A stretch of DNA of 64,000 nt from Atherinomorus stipes (GCA_023101725.1 JALJCO010008634.1:155724-219723); one strand, 5' to 3'; numbered from the stretch's first letter, positions 44,613-56,199 are shown. Numbers and translations: made by a program. The notes: generated by a model not told the origin, from the letters alone.

Positions 44613-44784
44613 CCACTGTGGACCCTTGAGCGAGGTCCTTAACCCCCACCAACTGATCCCCGGGCGCTTTAAATAACAGCCCACTGCTCTCAGGTTCAAC
44701 CTGAGAAGGGTTAAATGCTGAGAATGAATTGCCTAATTGGCTCACTAATTGGGATTAATAAAGTATATCTTTTTTTTTCTTTAT
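44613..44784 (+). mobile_element. 5'-truncated SINE with long duplication
   Basis: GTGGACCCTTGAGCGAGGTC, CCCGGGCGCTTTAAATAACA and the end GGGATTAATAAAGTA match the body and tail of the SINE at 19160-19389; the tRNA head is missing. Imperfect direct repeats ending ATGGATAAAGTCCA flank it at about 44586-44612 and 44785-44811, a target duplication of about 25 bases. Confidence 0.7.
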
Positions 44785-44936
44785 ATTTCCAACCACAGAT
44801 GGATAAAGTCCAATGAGCCCAGAAATCCTCACAAAGTAATAACTGGAAAGACGAACATGCAACAATAAAATCAATTAAAAGATTCAATCTTCAGATGCAC
44901 GGTGGGGCTCAGTGTCTTGGATGCTTTGACATGTAG
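44785..44936. other. Target-site repeat and unassigned sequence
   Basis: Holds the second copy of the SINE target duplication, then nothing recognised. Confidence 0.4.
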
Positions 44937-45425
44937 ACTGGGAAAGTCGGGGGCTGAAACTGGGAAAGTCAGGGGCTGAAACTGGGAAAGTAAGGGGGTT
45001 GAAACTGGGAAAGTCAGAGACTGAAACTGGGAAATTTAGGGGCTGAAACTGGGACCATCGGGGGCTGAAACTGGGAAAGTCAGGGGTGAAATGGGAAAGT
45101 AAGGGGGTGAAAAGGGGAAAAGAGAGAGAAAAGGGGAAATTAGGGGGGGAAGGGGCGGGGCTGAAACTGGGAAAGTCAGGGGCTGAAACTGGGAAAGTCA
45201 GTGGCTGAAACTGGGATAGTAAGGGGGCTGGAACTGGGAAAGTTAGGGGGCTGAAAATGTGAAAGTCGGGGGGAAATCGGGAATGTCAGGGGCTGAAACT
45301 GTGAAAGTCGGGGGTGAACTGGGAACGTTAGGGGCTGAATCTGTGAATCAGGAGCTAAAACTGGGAAAGTCAGCAGCCAAAACTGGGAAAATCGGGGGCT
45401 GAAACTGGGAATGTCAGCAACCTTC
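44937..45425 (+). repeat. Minisatellite, unit about 22 bp
   Basis: About 22 tandem copies of a unit close to CTGGGAAAGTCAGGGGCTGA plus AA. Many have one- or two-base slips, and a more degraded centre lies at 45090-45160. The minus strand reads as Pro/Phe/Ser-rich low-complexity peptide, which is a by-product of the repeat. Confidence 0.95.
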
Positions 45426-48400
45426 CCGAGATCAGCAATCATGATTTATTGATGAAGCGCATCTATGAGTAATACAGCGGCCCGGCATTCAGATGAGTCC
45501 AACCTTTACCCACAGACAATGTCACAGTTTGCAGAGAAGAGGCATTATGTTTTTTGCATCACTGAGAATCAACTTTTCTATTCTGAACCTTTTTTTCTGT
45601 CTTAAAGCGCTGAATGGTTCAGTATTGCTGTCGGTTTGGGAACTGGCACAGTTCTCTGCTAATGTCAAAGGCCTGATTGTTGCCAGATAAAAAAAATATT
45701 GCTTTCATTCTTCATTGGGAATCTGGCTTTTGCCTCCCAGTGAGTCTAGGTGATCTTCTCCTCAAGTCCTTTTAGGCTCAACCTGCTCCGTGAGAACAAA
45801 CAAAGATGAGGATCTTGGGAATAACAGCAGCATACTGGTTGGACCAGCTTGTGTGGTACAGCAGTAGATGTTTGGAAATCAACCAGCTTATTCCTGGCTG
45901 TTATTGGTCAACCTGGAACACTAACAGTTAAACACACAGAACTCACACACATAAACCTTTAGTCCTTGCAGGGAACAGCCATATGTGTTTCTGTCCATCT
46001 GCATGTGATCACATGTATGCTGATATTTACCTGCACATCATATATGATCATCTACAAACTTCTACAACAATGTTACTGACTTTATAAAACAACATGCTTT
46101 AAAACTGAGCTGCTTCACCTTCCTGTCACAGATGGATCAAATCTGACTCAGAGCACATTTGATTTTCAGCTTTTATGATGATAGTCAGAGATTGTCTGTG
46201 TTACACAAAGATTAATTCTGATTTGCAGTAAATATTTGCAGCAAATAATCAGTCATTATGATATTTGCCAAGTCATGGATGTCTTCCTCACCATTCTGCC
46301 TCCTCTCTGTCAGACCAGCGTTTGTTCATGTCTATTCTGGGATTCCCAACCTGCGCTCACATCAGTTTAACCAGAACCAAAGCAAAGGACTTTTCTTTGA
46401 GGCAGTAAACAGAAACATCTTGGAGAGATCTTGGAGTCATCAGGCTCCATTACAACCTTTGCTTTCCCTAAATAAACTATATATTCAGACAACTGAGTCA
46501 AACTTAGAAATATAATCATGAGCTGACTGAAATTTAAACTGGTTGCCAGGCAAAATGCAGCAATATTAAAGTATGAATTATTCCAGTGTTTGCTAAGCTT
46601 GAATTGTAGCCAACCTACTGGAGGCGTGGGGGTGGGGGCGTGCTCAGCCGGCTTCTTCTTCTGCTGTGGCTGCTGTTCAGCAGCTACAAAGACGGACATG
46701 TACAATCACATCCAACTCCGCCCTTGAACAAGTCTTTTCTACTGTCGCAGTATTCCTTCTTCACTTTCTGAAGCAATTGATTATTTAGTCTTACATTTGG
46801 GCTACCGGTGGGGTGGTGTTTAGCACAGTGGTCTCACAGTGAGAGGGTCGTCAGCTGGAGCCTTAGCTGGGGAGGGGATTGAACAGTTGGTATGTTCTCC
46901 CGGTGTATGCCTGTGTTCTCTTCAGCTTCCTAAAGATGTGTGTTAGGTTAACTGGTCACTCTAAAATCTCCTTAGTAGTGCATGATTGGTTATTTGTATC
47001 TCAGTGTTGGGCCTGTGATGGTCTGGAAACTTGTCCAGAGTCTACCCTGCCTCTCACCTGATAATTCCTGAAATAGGCTCCAGCAACCACGGGTTAGTAT
47101 ATCAACAAGGAAGGAACTGAGAACAAACTCATTTGGTTTCTTGGAGAGACTTCTTGTCCACTATGGATGCAAGCCCGGCACTCATATTTTACATTTTAGC
47201 TTTTTTAAACCCCCGACAACAATTACAAGGAGAAGAAGACGAACGACAACAAGGATAAACATGCCGGACACTGACGCTTGTTGGCTGAGTAGCCCACATG
47301 TCACATCCGGCACGGCATGGAAGTGTTCACAATGCATTTTTCCCTGGCCGAGTGTGGGTGGCCCGGGTCCTGGACTACCTCTCAACCTGGGCTGCCTGGG
47401 CCAGGCCTGTTTACTTTCACATGGACAAAATTTGTGGTCAAATGTGAAAAGGGCCAGAGAGAGAGACGGAATGGAACTTCAAAAATCTGGCCAGAACAGT
47501 TCCCAGAAGTACTTGGCAGGAAATTCAAAACCATAGGAAACCCACGACCATCTGTAAATTATGTCAATAAATGCTTTGCTTTGCACTATTTTATATTAAT
47601 ATTGAGTGGCAGTTAGCTTCTAACTGCTAGTTGCTAACTTCCAGGAACAGGGCTTGTGGGGCCCTGGGCGCTGCACCGTGCCAGTCCTGGGTGGCACAGC
47701 ACAGAGCCCAGGGCCCAGGTGGCACTTAGCGGGGTCGGCAGGTTGCTAGTCTCAGCCCACTGGGGCCTGTGCCCTGAAACCGTCCCTCTGCCGCCCTCTG
47801 GGTGGATGCATGTCCTTCTCTTTGGGGCGGCTGCTGGTGGCCCGGGTCTCAGGCCATGCTGGCTTCCTCCGGTCCTCGCAGAGGCGAGGTTGCATCTGCA
47901 TGACTGCTCTCACTGAAGAACACGAAGAATCCCTTTTTAGTTCCAGTTGAAATTGACGAAATTTTCATTAGTCTGCTGGTGCAAAATTAGGCTTAGGAAC
48001 TGGTACTAGCATGAAACTCTGCTAGTGTAAAAGCACTAAATCAAGGTTTAGTACTAATGAAATGACTCAACTTGCACTATAATAAGCCCATGCTTGACAC
48101 TGGTACCCATACTCAACAGGGGGTAAAAGTACTTTACTACATTTTCAAGGCTCAAAAAATTCAGTGCCTTAATTGTTCTTTCCTTAGAATATTTTTGCAT
48201 TACACAAAGCTGTCATAAAGGTGATATTGCACAACAGATGCATAGAGGGTGTGACTGGTGGTGTAACTCCAGAACACTAAGCCTGAGCCCCATCTGACAC
48301 AATACCATTCAATTCACAGCAGCCTGATTCGATTTGATTTTTGATTAAATGCATTTCCATAAATCCAACATAAATAGTAAGTACGCCTCGTTGTTCCATA

Positions 48401-48626
48401 TGGTGGTAGTTTTTTTTCCTTGTACTGTCCCTCACACTCATGGTGCAACTTTAAAGATGTTAAAGAAGATGCTTCTTTCAACAATTTTTGCAATATTCGA
48501 TATAATTGGGCTCACTACCCCCACACACTATGATTAATAAAAACTTTCATAGATAAATATTATTATACATCAGCTGTGAAAGTAATTGGGATGGGAAAAC
48601 ATCCGCCAGTCATCTCTGTATTCTTT
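45426..48626. other. Unassigned 3.2-kb stretch
   Basis: No repeat copy or gene is recognised. Open frames around 47141-47536 and 47656-47916 are short, lack domains and cross GC-rich but unremarkable sequence. Confidence 0.35.
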
Positions 48627-49179
48627 AAAGGAAAACTTCCATTTTAGACATGTAGAAGCCTTTGTAGTGAACATTGCCAATGCAAAAATGTACAAATACT
48701 AGACCGACGGTGCTTTCCTGACAGAAAATGACAGAAAATTCCTGTCACTCTGTGTAAAACAGCGCCCCCAGCAACAAACCGGAAGTGACGTAGGGGTTGG
48801 CGAACGCTCCCGACTCTGCTGATAAAAACATGGATCACAGCAGGAGGAGGCGACTCTGAATACGACATTCATCACAGCTTTAATGCTGAAGGCCACATTA
48901 TATATGTAGAGACATGAAAATGTGGAAAATAACATTGAAAAAAATTTTTTTTCTAAGTCACCTCTCGATTAGTTTTCATTTTTAGATAATGTGTACAAGA
49001 TGCTTGGTGTCACACATTTAGACCTTCTACGGTCTTTACACCGTTTAAAAAAATCTGTTCCTGTTTATCTGATTAATTTCATTATATTTTAGCAACCATC
49101 AATATGTATTTGTTGAGGTTTTCAGTGTGTTTAAGCGACAGTTGCTGATAAATCTCCATTTAGAGAAGATGGACTCTGC
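48627..49179. other. Possible TTAA-type element start
   Basis: TTTAAAGGAAAACTTCCATT at 48625-48644 resembles the start of the TTAA-flanked elements elsewhere. No partner end was defined. The remainder is unassigned. Confidence 0.3.
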
Positions 49180-49960
49180 TCCAGCGGATGACCTGGGGCA
49201 TGAATGTCCGCCGAACAGCTACCGCATCTATGTGTTTACTCCCACCAACAACAGGCTCCGTTACGCCTCAACAAACCCAGCAGCAGGACATTTTCCCTTT
49301 GACTCTGTCCACAGATGTCTCTGCTAACAGCAACACCGTCTCGCGGCTCATACAAAGCGCTTTTACAGATTTTTTTAGACCATATGTGGAGAAAAGTCAT
49401 TTTCAGCGAGCCGCTGAAAATGACCGAGGAGCCGATATCAACCGTCCTGGAAGCTAAACGTGAGCTCAGTATGGAGGGACGACAGTTTCCTCCCTTTTCT
49501 AGTTACTCTGTGGTCAGAAATCCTCACTTTTCCCAGGATTTTGTGCTGAAACGGCAGCGGAGAAAACAGTGTCCTGCTCTCATGTGGCGGCAGTCCTGCG
49601 AGCTGTGGGCAGACTGAGTCATCTCTCCCCGGTTCGTGAGGCGGGCGACACCGCTCTCTCCGTAGGAAAACAACGGGATGCAAAGTAGCTTTTTTTTCCC
49701 ACCATGGATCTTGTTTACGGGCGTTTATGAGTCCTGTCTCCGGATTTGAGCTCTTGGTGTTGAGAGGAACAGCGAGAAACTAACACTGAAACCTGCAGAA
49801 ACTCAGCAGCGTTGCCGGATAAAGCTAAGCTAAAGCTAAGCTAACGTTTCGGTTTCTACGTCCCGCTGTTGCCGAGTCAGTCCGGAGAAGAGGACATCTC
49901 TGGAGGCGATCAAGAAGGTGCTGGCCGGGAGAGTTCAGCCTCAGCTGTAGAGGTGAGGTT
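49180..49960. promoter_or_regulatory. CpG-dense segment
   Basis: About 40 CpG dinucleotides in 780 bases at near-even base composition, clearly more than neighbouring sequence. A donor-like GTAGAGGTGAGG sits at its right edge (about 49945-49956). Three overlapping plus-strand frames of 65-100 codons occur but none shows a domain. This may be a CpG-island promoter or simply a young CpG-rich transposon; GCTAAGCTAA motifs near 49830 favour the second. Confidence 0.3.
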
Positions 49961-50859
49961 CAGAAAGAAGACGGATGTTCAGAAAGATGATGTCTAGCTG
50001 CAAATCGGCTGTTGTCTCACCGTTTATCTGTTATTGTTTTGCGTTGGTCAGCTGTGGAATTCACGACTTCACCTACTGTGACGTCAGAGGTCACATGATT
50101 CCAAAACTGTGCGGTGATTGTGAACGAGAGTTTTATCCCCTTCCCTTCCCTTTTTAAGTAAAACTTCCTGGTTCTTTTCAGCTTAAGAGACCTAACAGTT
50201 ACTGCCTCATCTCAGGGATGATTTTCTGCCATTATAAAGAACATGAAACATACACTTTAACTTTTTCATTTGTCTTTGGCTCGTCAATCACTTTTACTAC
50301 CGTAGTAAGAGGGATTGATGGTCAATTTAACAGGTAATAGGTGAGACTGATTAATGAAAGTGATTGATTGGTGAGAGTAATGCTGCATGCTGGAAGCTGT
50401 GCGCTCTCGTGTGATGTTCACAGCAGGTAGCTAACATCATTCTGCTAGCAGTTAGCAGCGTTCAGACAACGACATCTGTTTTACTTGTGTTTGTGACATG
50501 ATGGAGAATCTGTAGCTGCTGTCTGCTAAACACCGGAGTGGCTTGTGAACATTGTTCTGTGGCCAGAGGAGGGCGCTGTGAATAGCAGGTTGGTCGTGCG
50601 CATGTGCATTATTCAAAGACTCGCTAACAGTCTCTACATCTTCTATAACACCTTTAAAGGTAGAGTCCAAAGTTTCCCCCCTGAAAATAAACGTTAGACT
50701 TGTGCAAGTGAAATCCGTCTCAAACCGCGCCTTTGGGCCTTTACTCGCTTGCAGTGGTGAGTTTGAATGCAACTCTCTCTCCCCCTGCCTTTAATTTATT
50801 CTTTAGCTTAGCTTTGTTGTGGTCGGGATGTTTCTGGGTGGAGATTTCTGTTTATATCA
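49961..50859. other. Unassigned sequence
   Basis: No gene or repeat copy recognised. Confidence 0.35.
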
Positions 50860-50992
50860 CGAACCAATGACGGAGTTAAGGGCATGTGGCTGTGTGGGAA
50901 TAAGCTAATGATTGGAGCAGAAGCCAGTCACTCGAACTCTCGAAGAGAAAAAAAAAAAAGAAAGAAAAACGGCGGATGCACTGAAGGAAAGG
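50860..50992 (+). promoter_or_regulatory. Promoter/first-exon-like segment
   Basis: A CCAAT box (CGAACCAATGACGG at about 50859-50872) and an inverted one (TGATTGG near 50910) are followed about 80 bases later by GGCGGATGCACTGAAGGAAA, then a strong donor (AAAG, GTAAGAG). This order suits a TATA-less promoter with a short non-coding first exon. It rests on motif order only. Confidence 0.22.
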
Positions 50993-53123
50993 TAAGAGCT
51001 TTAGATAGTGCACGTTGGAAAACCAGGGTTAATATCAGTTTGGCTTTTACCCGCTTCTGAGCTCTGAAGGAGGCTTGAAGCTGAATAGGCTGAAGAATGA
51101 GGCAGCCATTAGCCTGAGTGAGAGGGGCGCTAAGCTTGAATACTGTTGTTTGCAAACAGAAACGGTTGGGGGACTTCGGATTCTACCTTTAACATCCAAA
51201 CTGAACAGAATTTCTCAACAGCTTTCTCTAAATGTGAACATAAAGGCAGTAAACACATAATGCAAATTTATAAGATAACAGTCATAAAAGGCTAATTTCC
51301 TTTTGAATTTGCTTTTCCCATGAGCCTTTGTGGTCCCGATGTGTTGAGTTTTGAAAATATCCCTGCCCCATGCTAAAGCAGCAACAACTTAATGAGTTTA
51401 CTTTAAGTGAAAGTAAAAAAAATCATATTTCAGATTAGAGTGCTGACTCCAAAAAATAAGATTTCATCACCAATCCAAAATAATGAAGTTTGATCAATTT
51501 AGATAAGTCTTTCATATCAACTACAGCCCAAATACTCTTTTTAGACCCCTAAATAGAGATACTCAGAAAACCAATGAAATACTCTTTAACTGCAGAATTC
51601 TGGAAAAACTCCAGCTGTCTGCCTTGTTAGATGTTTCAGGCAACTTGTGTGTGTTTTTGTATGTATAACCTGCTTCCAGGAAAATATGTTCATTTGTTTG
51701 ACTTCAACCTACAAAAAAGAATCAGTTGATTATTTCATAATAAAAACACCTTGTTCTCAACATTTTTATGATAAATTTATTTTATTGAGCCTATTTCTAA
51801 TTTAGTCCAGAGCTTCTGAAAGAAAAAAAAAATGAAAGGAAATGGGTTTTCACATTTTTCCAAACCTTTTTAACCCCACTCACCATTTTCTGTTTCATCT
51901 GAATCTGCTTTAATAAGCCAAAACAAACCTGTAGCTTTTTCAAGTGTCGTGTAAAAAGTTTGTTGAAGCTTGGATGAAAGAAATGATGCATTTGCTTCAT
52001 GTTACGCAGAATCTCATTTGCTTTGATACACCTAAACACACACAAACTCTGAAGAAATACGCTGAAAGCTTTCTTGGTTCTCACTCCCTCAGCCCCACAC
52101 CGCCAGGTTCAGCACAACCGTTTGACACACCGCTCTATCGGACTCCATGTCCTGGCAAAGGACGGACATCCTGTCTTCATCCATCTGTGTGCGGGAGACA
52201 AACACAGCCTCTGACTCTCTTTATGTGTGTGAATGTCTGTGATTTACAGTGGTGGACACTGGTGGCCGTCATGTCAATTCAAGTACTGTTGTCTTAAAGT
52301 CTAGCCAGCACCACACACACACATGCACACGCACACACACAATCACTTTAACTGTGTGTTTGACCCGACACATGCTCTCCAGATGTTGGTGAACATTCCT
52401 GAAGGTCTCATCACACTTGTGGACATTTTATGCCTCCTCACACCATCCCGACACTGTCACAGTCCACTTCTCAGTTTGTTCAAATTGAAAGCAGCTATGA
52501 AAAAGCTGAACACTCCCCCCCCCCCCCCCCCCCCCCGTCCCCGTCCCCCCCCTTTCTCTGTTTTAATAGGATAATCTTAAAATGAAGCTGCCAAATCTCT
52601 GGTTTCGACTTCCAACTAAATCAGTGAGGAGAAACTCACAGACCACAAATTTATTTAAACATTTTGATTCTAGTCAAATCTTTGCCAAAGCAAACACAGA
52701 TTTGTTATTTTCTCGCTCTTTTTGTCTTTGTATGGGTTTATTGTATTTTAAAATGTGTTAACGTTGGTCCGCCAAATTATTCAGACTCTGCAGAAGCTGT
52801 GAGGTTGAAATATGCTGAGATTTGGTTTAGCTGCTCCAACGAAACGAGAAGTAAACTCAAGTTTGGTGATTCTCAGATTTTCTGTAAGGGACTCAGTTGA
52901 AAGGGACGTTTCAGCTGGGAATGCTGTGCAATGTCGCACCTTCGTTTGGATTACTCTCACACAGCATTCAACTAAAGACACCCTAATCGCCTCATGCCAT
53001 GCAGCTGCAGAAGCTGCTCACAAGGGGGTGATACTGTCCAAAAAACCATTGATTGTGAAGGAAAAAAGTGGCAGCGCTTCATCGTTAATTTCTGATATTG
53101 GACAACCTCGGAGGGCATTATCC
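50993..53123. other. Unassigned, with C22 run
   Basis: A C22 run lies at 52515-52536. A 114-codon plus frame at 52812-53156 is open but has no recognised domain and runs into a repeat terminus. CA-rich tracts lie near 52312-52340. Confidence 0.35.
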
Positions 53124-53356
53124 CGCTTATACCATGGTCACCTACAAAAGAAATAAATGTTAAACTAATTATATATATGTTAAAGTTGTTCTAACTGTTA
53201 AAATAGTAAGTTCTGTTGCCATGGTTACCAAGTAGCGCATTGATTTAGAACAGTTGGGCTGTTTATTTGGAACTTCTTTTCTAGGTGTCCTATATCACTG
53301 TTTAACAGACACCCTGCAGCCAATTAGAATTGAGTATTCACCCAGACCATGGTATA
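53124..53356. mobile_element. MITE with CTTATACCATGGTC ends
   Basis: CTTATACCATGGTCACC near 53127 and GACCATGGTATAAGG ending at 53357 are inverted repeats about 230 bases apart. The interior GCAGCCAATTAGAATTGAGT is a familiar fish DNA-element motif. The superfamily is uncertain. Confidence 0.55.
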
Positions 53357-53760
53357 AGGTAATGATTACCTAAAGGTACGTTATCTGGAGATCTTTAAGG
53401 TATTCTGACAAATTATTTTTACATCAGTGCATTAATGTAAACTATTATTCATCTCCAGAAACTGATTTTAAGGACAAGCCACACTGGAATATAAAGCAAA
53501 AATCTTATAACTTATCAAAGTTGGTTTGGAAAAAAAAAAAAAAAGGTCTACATGGGGTCCTGCAGATGAAACTAAAGGCTGCAGGACACCGTCTTTGTGA
53601 TCTGTTTGTGTTTCCAACTGAACTGTTTTTATTTTCTGATCAGAACATTGCCCTGATCAGAGCAGGGCTGTACAGTCCTTAAACAATAAGGGATTATCAC
53701 GCTTCCGCGTTCCAGTTTCCGGAAGTTGAAACATCTGAAGCTTCCTCTTCTGGGCCAGGA

Positions 53761-54069
53761 ATGGCTCAATGTTGCTGCTCTGTTCCATTGTGTACATCTA
53801 ATAAACAACGCCAGCCGTACCTAAGTTTTCATGGATTCCCGACTGAAAAGACACTAAGGAAGAAGTGGATGAAAGCGATTTGTCGGAGTGAAGGACCGAA
53901 ATTTAAAATAAAACAAGGTTGCACGTGTGTCTGTAGTCGGCACTTCAACGATGCAGACTACACTACAGCTAGCGTTAGCAAGCTCGCGTTAGCTGACGAT
54001 ACCAACTTTTCGCTTGTGAAAACATACAAGCGTCTGAAAACTGGGTCTGTACCCCCCCGTTTCCAGTAG
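53761..54069 (+). CDS. THAP-domain protein (transposon-borne)
   Basis: This 102-codon frame is a complete THAP zinc-finger domain and little else. THAP domains are about 90-residue C2CH modules that bind specific DNA. The zinc ligands are the first Cys pair at C6 and C11 (alternatively C5 with C11), then C58 and H61 in VCSRHF. The signature FHGFP (residues 23-27), W36 and the closing LKTGSVPPRF (92-101, equivalent to the family's AVP box) are all present. The ATG at 53761 sits where THAP proteins normally start. A TAG at 54067 follows directly, so any catalytic region must be on a spliced exon elsewhere or be lost. It lies between inverted copies of itself, so a transposon origin is favoured over a host THAP gene. 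Confidence 0.75.
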   Translation: MAQCCCSVPLCTSNKQRQPYLSFHGFPTEKTLRKKWMKAICRSEGPKFKIKQGCTCVCSRHFNDADYTTASVSKLALADDTNFSLVKTYKRLKTGSVPPRFQ

Positions 54070-54194
54070 AACAACTGGGGACTGCCAAAAAAAGGAGACG
54101 CTTTCAGATGCTTGTGTGTTTTCAGCCGCACAAACTTAGGCACGTCATCGAGCTGGCTGATGCTAACCTGCTAACACGACTGTGCAGACTGCCG

Positions 54195-54330
54195 GCTACA
54201 AACAAACGTGTGTCGTTTTATTATAAAGTTCGGTCCTTCACCGCGGCGAAACGGTCGTTTTAATCCACTTCTTCCTTAGCATCACTTCAGTCTGGAATGA
54301 AAACTTGGCATTGGCGTTTATCCGATTAAC
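54195..54330 (-). pseudogene. Inverted THAP exon scrap
   Basis: Read on the minus strand, CCAAGTTTTCATTCCAGACT and ATGCTAAGGAAGAAGTGGAT followed by GTGAAGGACC match 53819-53905 of the intact THAP frame with substitutions. The conserved tryptophan region survives but the flanking zinc ligands do not align. It is the nearer of two inverted copies. Confidence 0.6.
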
Positions 54331-54461
54331 AAAGTTTAACAGAGTAGTAGTCGGCGGACTACTGTTAGCAGGTTAGCATTAGCCAGCTCGATAACGTGCC
54401 TAACTTTGTGCGGCTGAAAACACACAAGCATCTGAAAGCGTCTCCTTTCTTGGCAGTCCCC

Positions 54462-54770
54462 AGTTGTTCCACTGGAAACGGGGGGGTACAGACCCGATTT
54501 TCAAATGTTTGTGTGTTTTAAGACGCACAATGTTAAGCACGTCAGTAAACGCTAGCTGGCTAATGCTAGCATGCCGTGAAGTGCCGGTGTTGTGCCCCAC
54601 CAGCGACAAACAAATGTGTGTTTTATTATAAAGTTCGGCTCTTCACCGCGGCGAATCGATCGCTTTGATCCACTTCTTCCTTAGCATCATTTCAGTCTAG
54701 AATGAAAACTTGAGTATGTTTGGAGTTTATCCGATTTAAACAGTATAACAGAGCAGGAACGGCTGTCGTT
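54462..54770 (-). pseudogene. Inverted THAP exon copy, degenerate
   Basis: On the minus strand the region near 54478-54500 reads LKIGSVPPRFQ, the C-terminal box of the THAP domain, preceded by a decayed body. ATGATGCTAAGGAAGAAGTG (54670-54690) corresponds to the W36 region. Frame breaks prevent a continuous domain. With 53761-54069 it forms the arms of a long inverted repeat. Confidence 0.6.
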
Positions 54771-55108
54771 AACATGGCCCGGAAGAGGAAGTGCCAAAAT
54801 CCGGGAACTTCCGGTAAGCGTGATAATCCCCTATACCAAAAGCCAAATATTTGATAAAATAGAAAACTAATGACCTTTGAAAGAGTTTAGTTTTTTAACT
54901 TTGATAAGTAATTACAACATTTACGAGTTTACTCCAGTGTGGCTTGTCATTAAAGTCAGTTTCCGGAGATGAATAGGTTACATTAATGCTCCGATGTAAA
55001 AAAAAAAAAAAGTCAGAATACTTTAGAGGTCTCCAGATAACATACCTTTAGGTTATCATTACCTTAGACGACTATCCAACGTTGTAAATCCAGAAATTCA
55101 CGCTGCTT

Positions 55109-55436
55109 ATATCATAATAATGGATTAGATTTATATCACGCTTTTTCTTGCAGGGCACTCAAAGTGCTCACAGTAGGTCCATTATTCTTTCACTCCTCAT
55201 TCATACTTGGTAATGACGGAAGCGTGGCAGCCATTTCACACCTACGGCCCCTCCGACCACCACTGGAAACATTCACACACAATCATACAGTGAGGCATTC
55301 ACTGCAGGCGGGGGGGGGGGGGGTTGGGTGTCTTGCCCAAGGACACAACGACAGATGGCTGGGGGATCAGGATTCGAACTGCCGATCCTTCGATCATTGG
55401 CCGACCTGCTCTACCACCTGAGACACTGCCGTCCTG
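55109..55436 (-). mobile_element. tRNA-derived SINE nested in copy B
   Basis: On the minus strand the head holds an A-box-like TCAGGTGGTAGAGCAGG and a B box AGTTCGAATCC, then CCCCCAGCCATCTGTCG, GTGTCCTTGGGCAAGACACC and an end reading CGTGATATAAATCTAATCC. GCTT flanks it (55105-55108 and 55437-55440), and copy A is uninterrupted here (CACGCTGCTTTCCATG). A G14 run lies at 55310-55323. It is a different SINE family from the one at 19160. Confidence 0.8.
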
Positions 55437-55557
55437 GCTTTCCAAGTTGGCAGATACGAGGTAATTGGGACTCGTTCCCCAAGCAATGGTGGCGCCGCAA
55501 GATGGCGCAACACACAAAACGCTTATCAGATGAGTCTATAAAGACTGTAGATTACTT

Positions 55558-56040
55558 TTATAAGTATGACCCCAGATCGCTGCACAGTAGGTCAAAAATG
55601 GCAGTACTAGTGAGAAGTTGAGAGTAGAGGGATTTTTGGTTTAAAAGGTGCATCAACTTTCCAATAACTGCAATGTTCCTAACCAGTTTAGATTTGACAT
55701 GATTGATGTGAGGTTTCCGACAAACCCTGTGATCCAACAAGATGCCCAAAAATTTGGTTTGATTCACTTTTTCTATGACATTATCTTTTTTTAACTGAAC
55801 TTGTGTATTACTTTTACAATTTCCAAATGGCATGAGTTTAGTTTTCATCAGACTTAAAGAGTTTATTTACATTAAACCAATATTTTATTTTTTTCTATTT
55901 CTGATGAGGTAACTTCCAGGAGCTGTTCTAAATTGTCCCCTAAAGAAATGATGCTGGTGTCATCAGCAAATAAGAAACTTTAACTTATCAGAGACCTTAC
56001 ATATTTCTACTGTCACAGAAAGCAGCATTCTTCATGAAAT
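55558..56040 (-). pseudogene. LINE reverse-transcriptase fragment with FADD box
   Basis: On the minus strand it reads FLFADDTSIISLGDNLEQL, with the catalytic FADD at 55959-55970. After frame breaks it continues KTKLMPFGN and VIEKVNQTKFLGILLDHRVC, then HINHVKSKLVRNIAVIGKL. The TKFLGxLxD block is the conserved post-catalytic segment of CR1/Rex1/RTE-like LINE reverse transcriptases. At least one frameshift and stops lie between the FADD box and the KTKLMPF block, so it is dead. The 5' fingers and any endonuclease are absent. It abuts the right end of copy B. Confidence 0.8.
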
Positions 56041-56199
56041 AAATATCTGATCTTCTCATTCACTTATTACCACAATTAAAGTTTTTCACTGCATTTCCAG
56101 CAACCAAAAATTTGCAAGTCCTTCCAGATTTCCTTGATATCAAGAAAATAGTCTGATTCTCATCTGTTCTAATTACACATGTACAGATGGCGGAAGGTT

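Larger units (their letters stand above)
53688..54829 (+). mobile_element. THAP-bearing inner palindromic element
   Basis: Both ends carry (G)GGGATTATCACGCTT, then TTCCGGAA-type sequence and CTTCCTCTTC(T/C)GGGCCA, as inverted repeats. Copy A has no such block at the equivalent place. Within it, the THAP exon and its 3' flank recur inverted (about 54075-54170 against 54366-54480, and 53690-54062 against 54478-54829), making an imperfect palindrome. Flanking bases suggest a TA duplication, which is not certain. Confidence 0.6.
53358..55540 (+). mobile_element. Long-inverted-repeat element, copy B
   Basis: The left arm (about 53358-53685) is the inverse of the right arm (about 54840-55080): GGTAATGATTACC-side sequence, GTTATCTGGAGATCT, CATTAATGTAAAC and GACAAGCCACACTGGA recur inverted. 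The right arm continues to ACAAAACGCTTATCAGATGA as in copy A. The left outermost end is missing, replaced by the neighbouring MITE. It encloses the THAP segment. Confidence 0.65.

Noticed and set aside
45176..45442. 88-codon Pro/Phe/Ser repeat peptide
   Set aside because: It is a translation of the 22-bp minisatellite.
47141..47536. 131-codon plus-strand open frame in GC-richer DNA
   Set aside because: No domain, no supporting splice or promoter signals, and several frames are open together.
52812..53156. 114-codon plus-strand open frame
   Set aside because: Open but without a recognisable domain, and it runs into a repeat terminus; the opposite strand is also open.
55355..55436. Possible tRNA gene on the minus strand
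   Set aside because: It is the head of a SINE flanked by target duplications and absent from the sibling locus.
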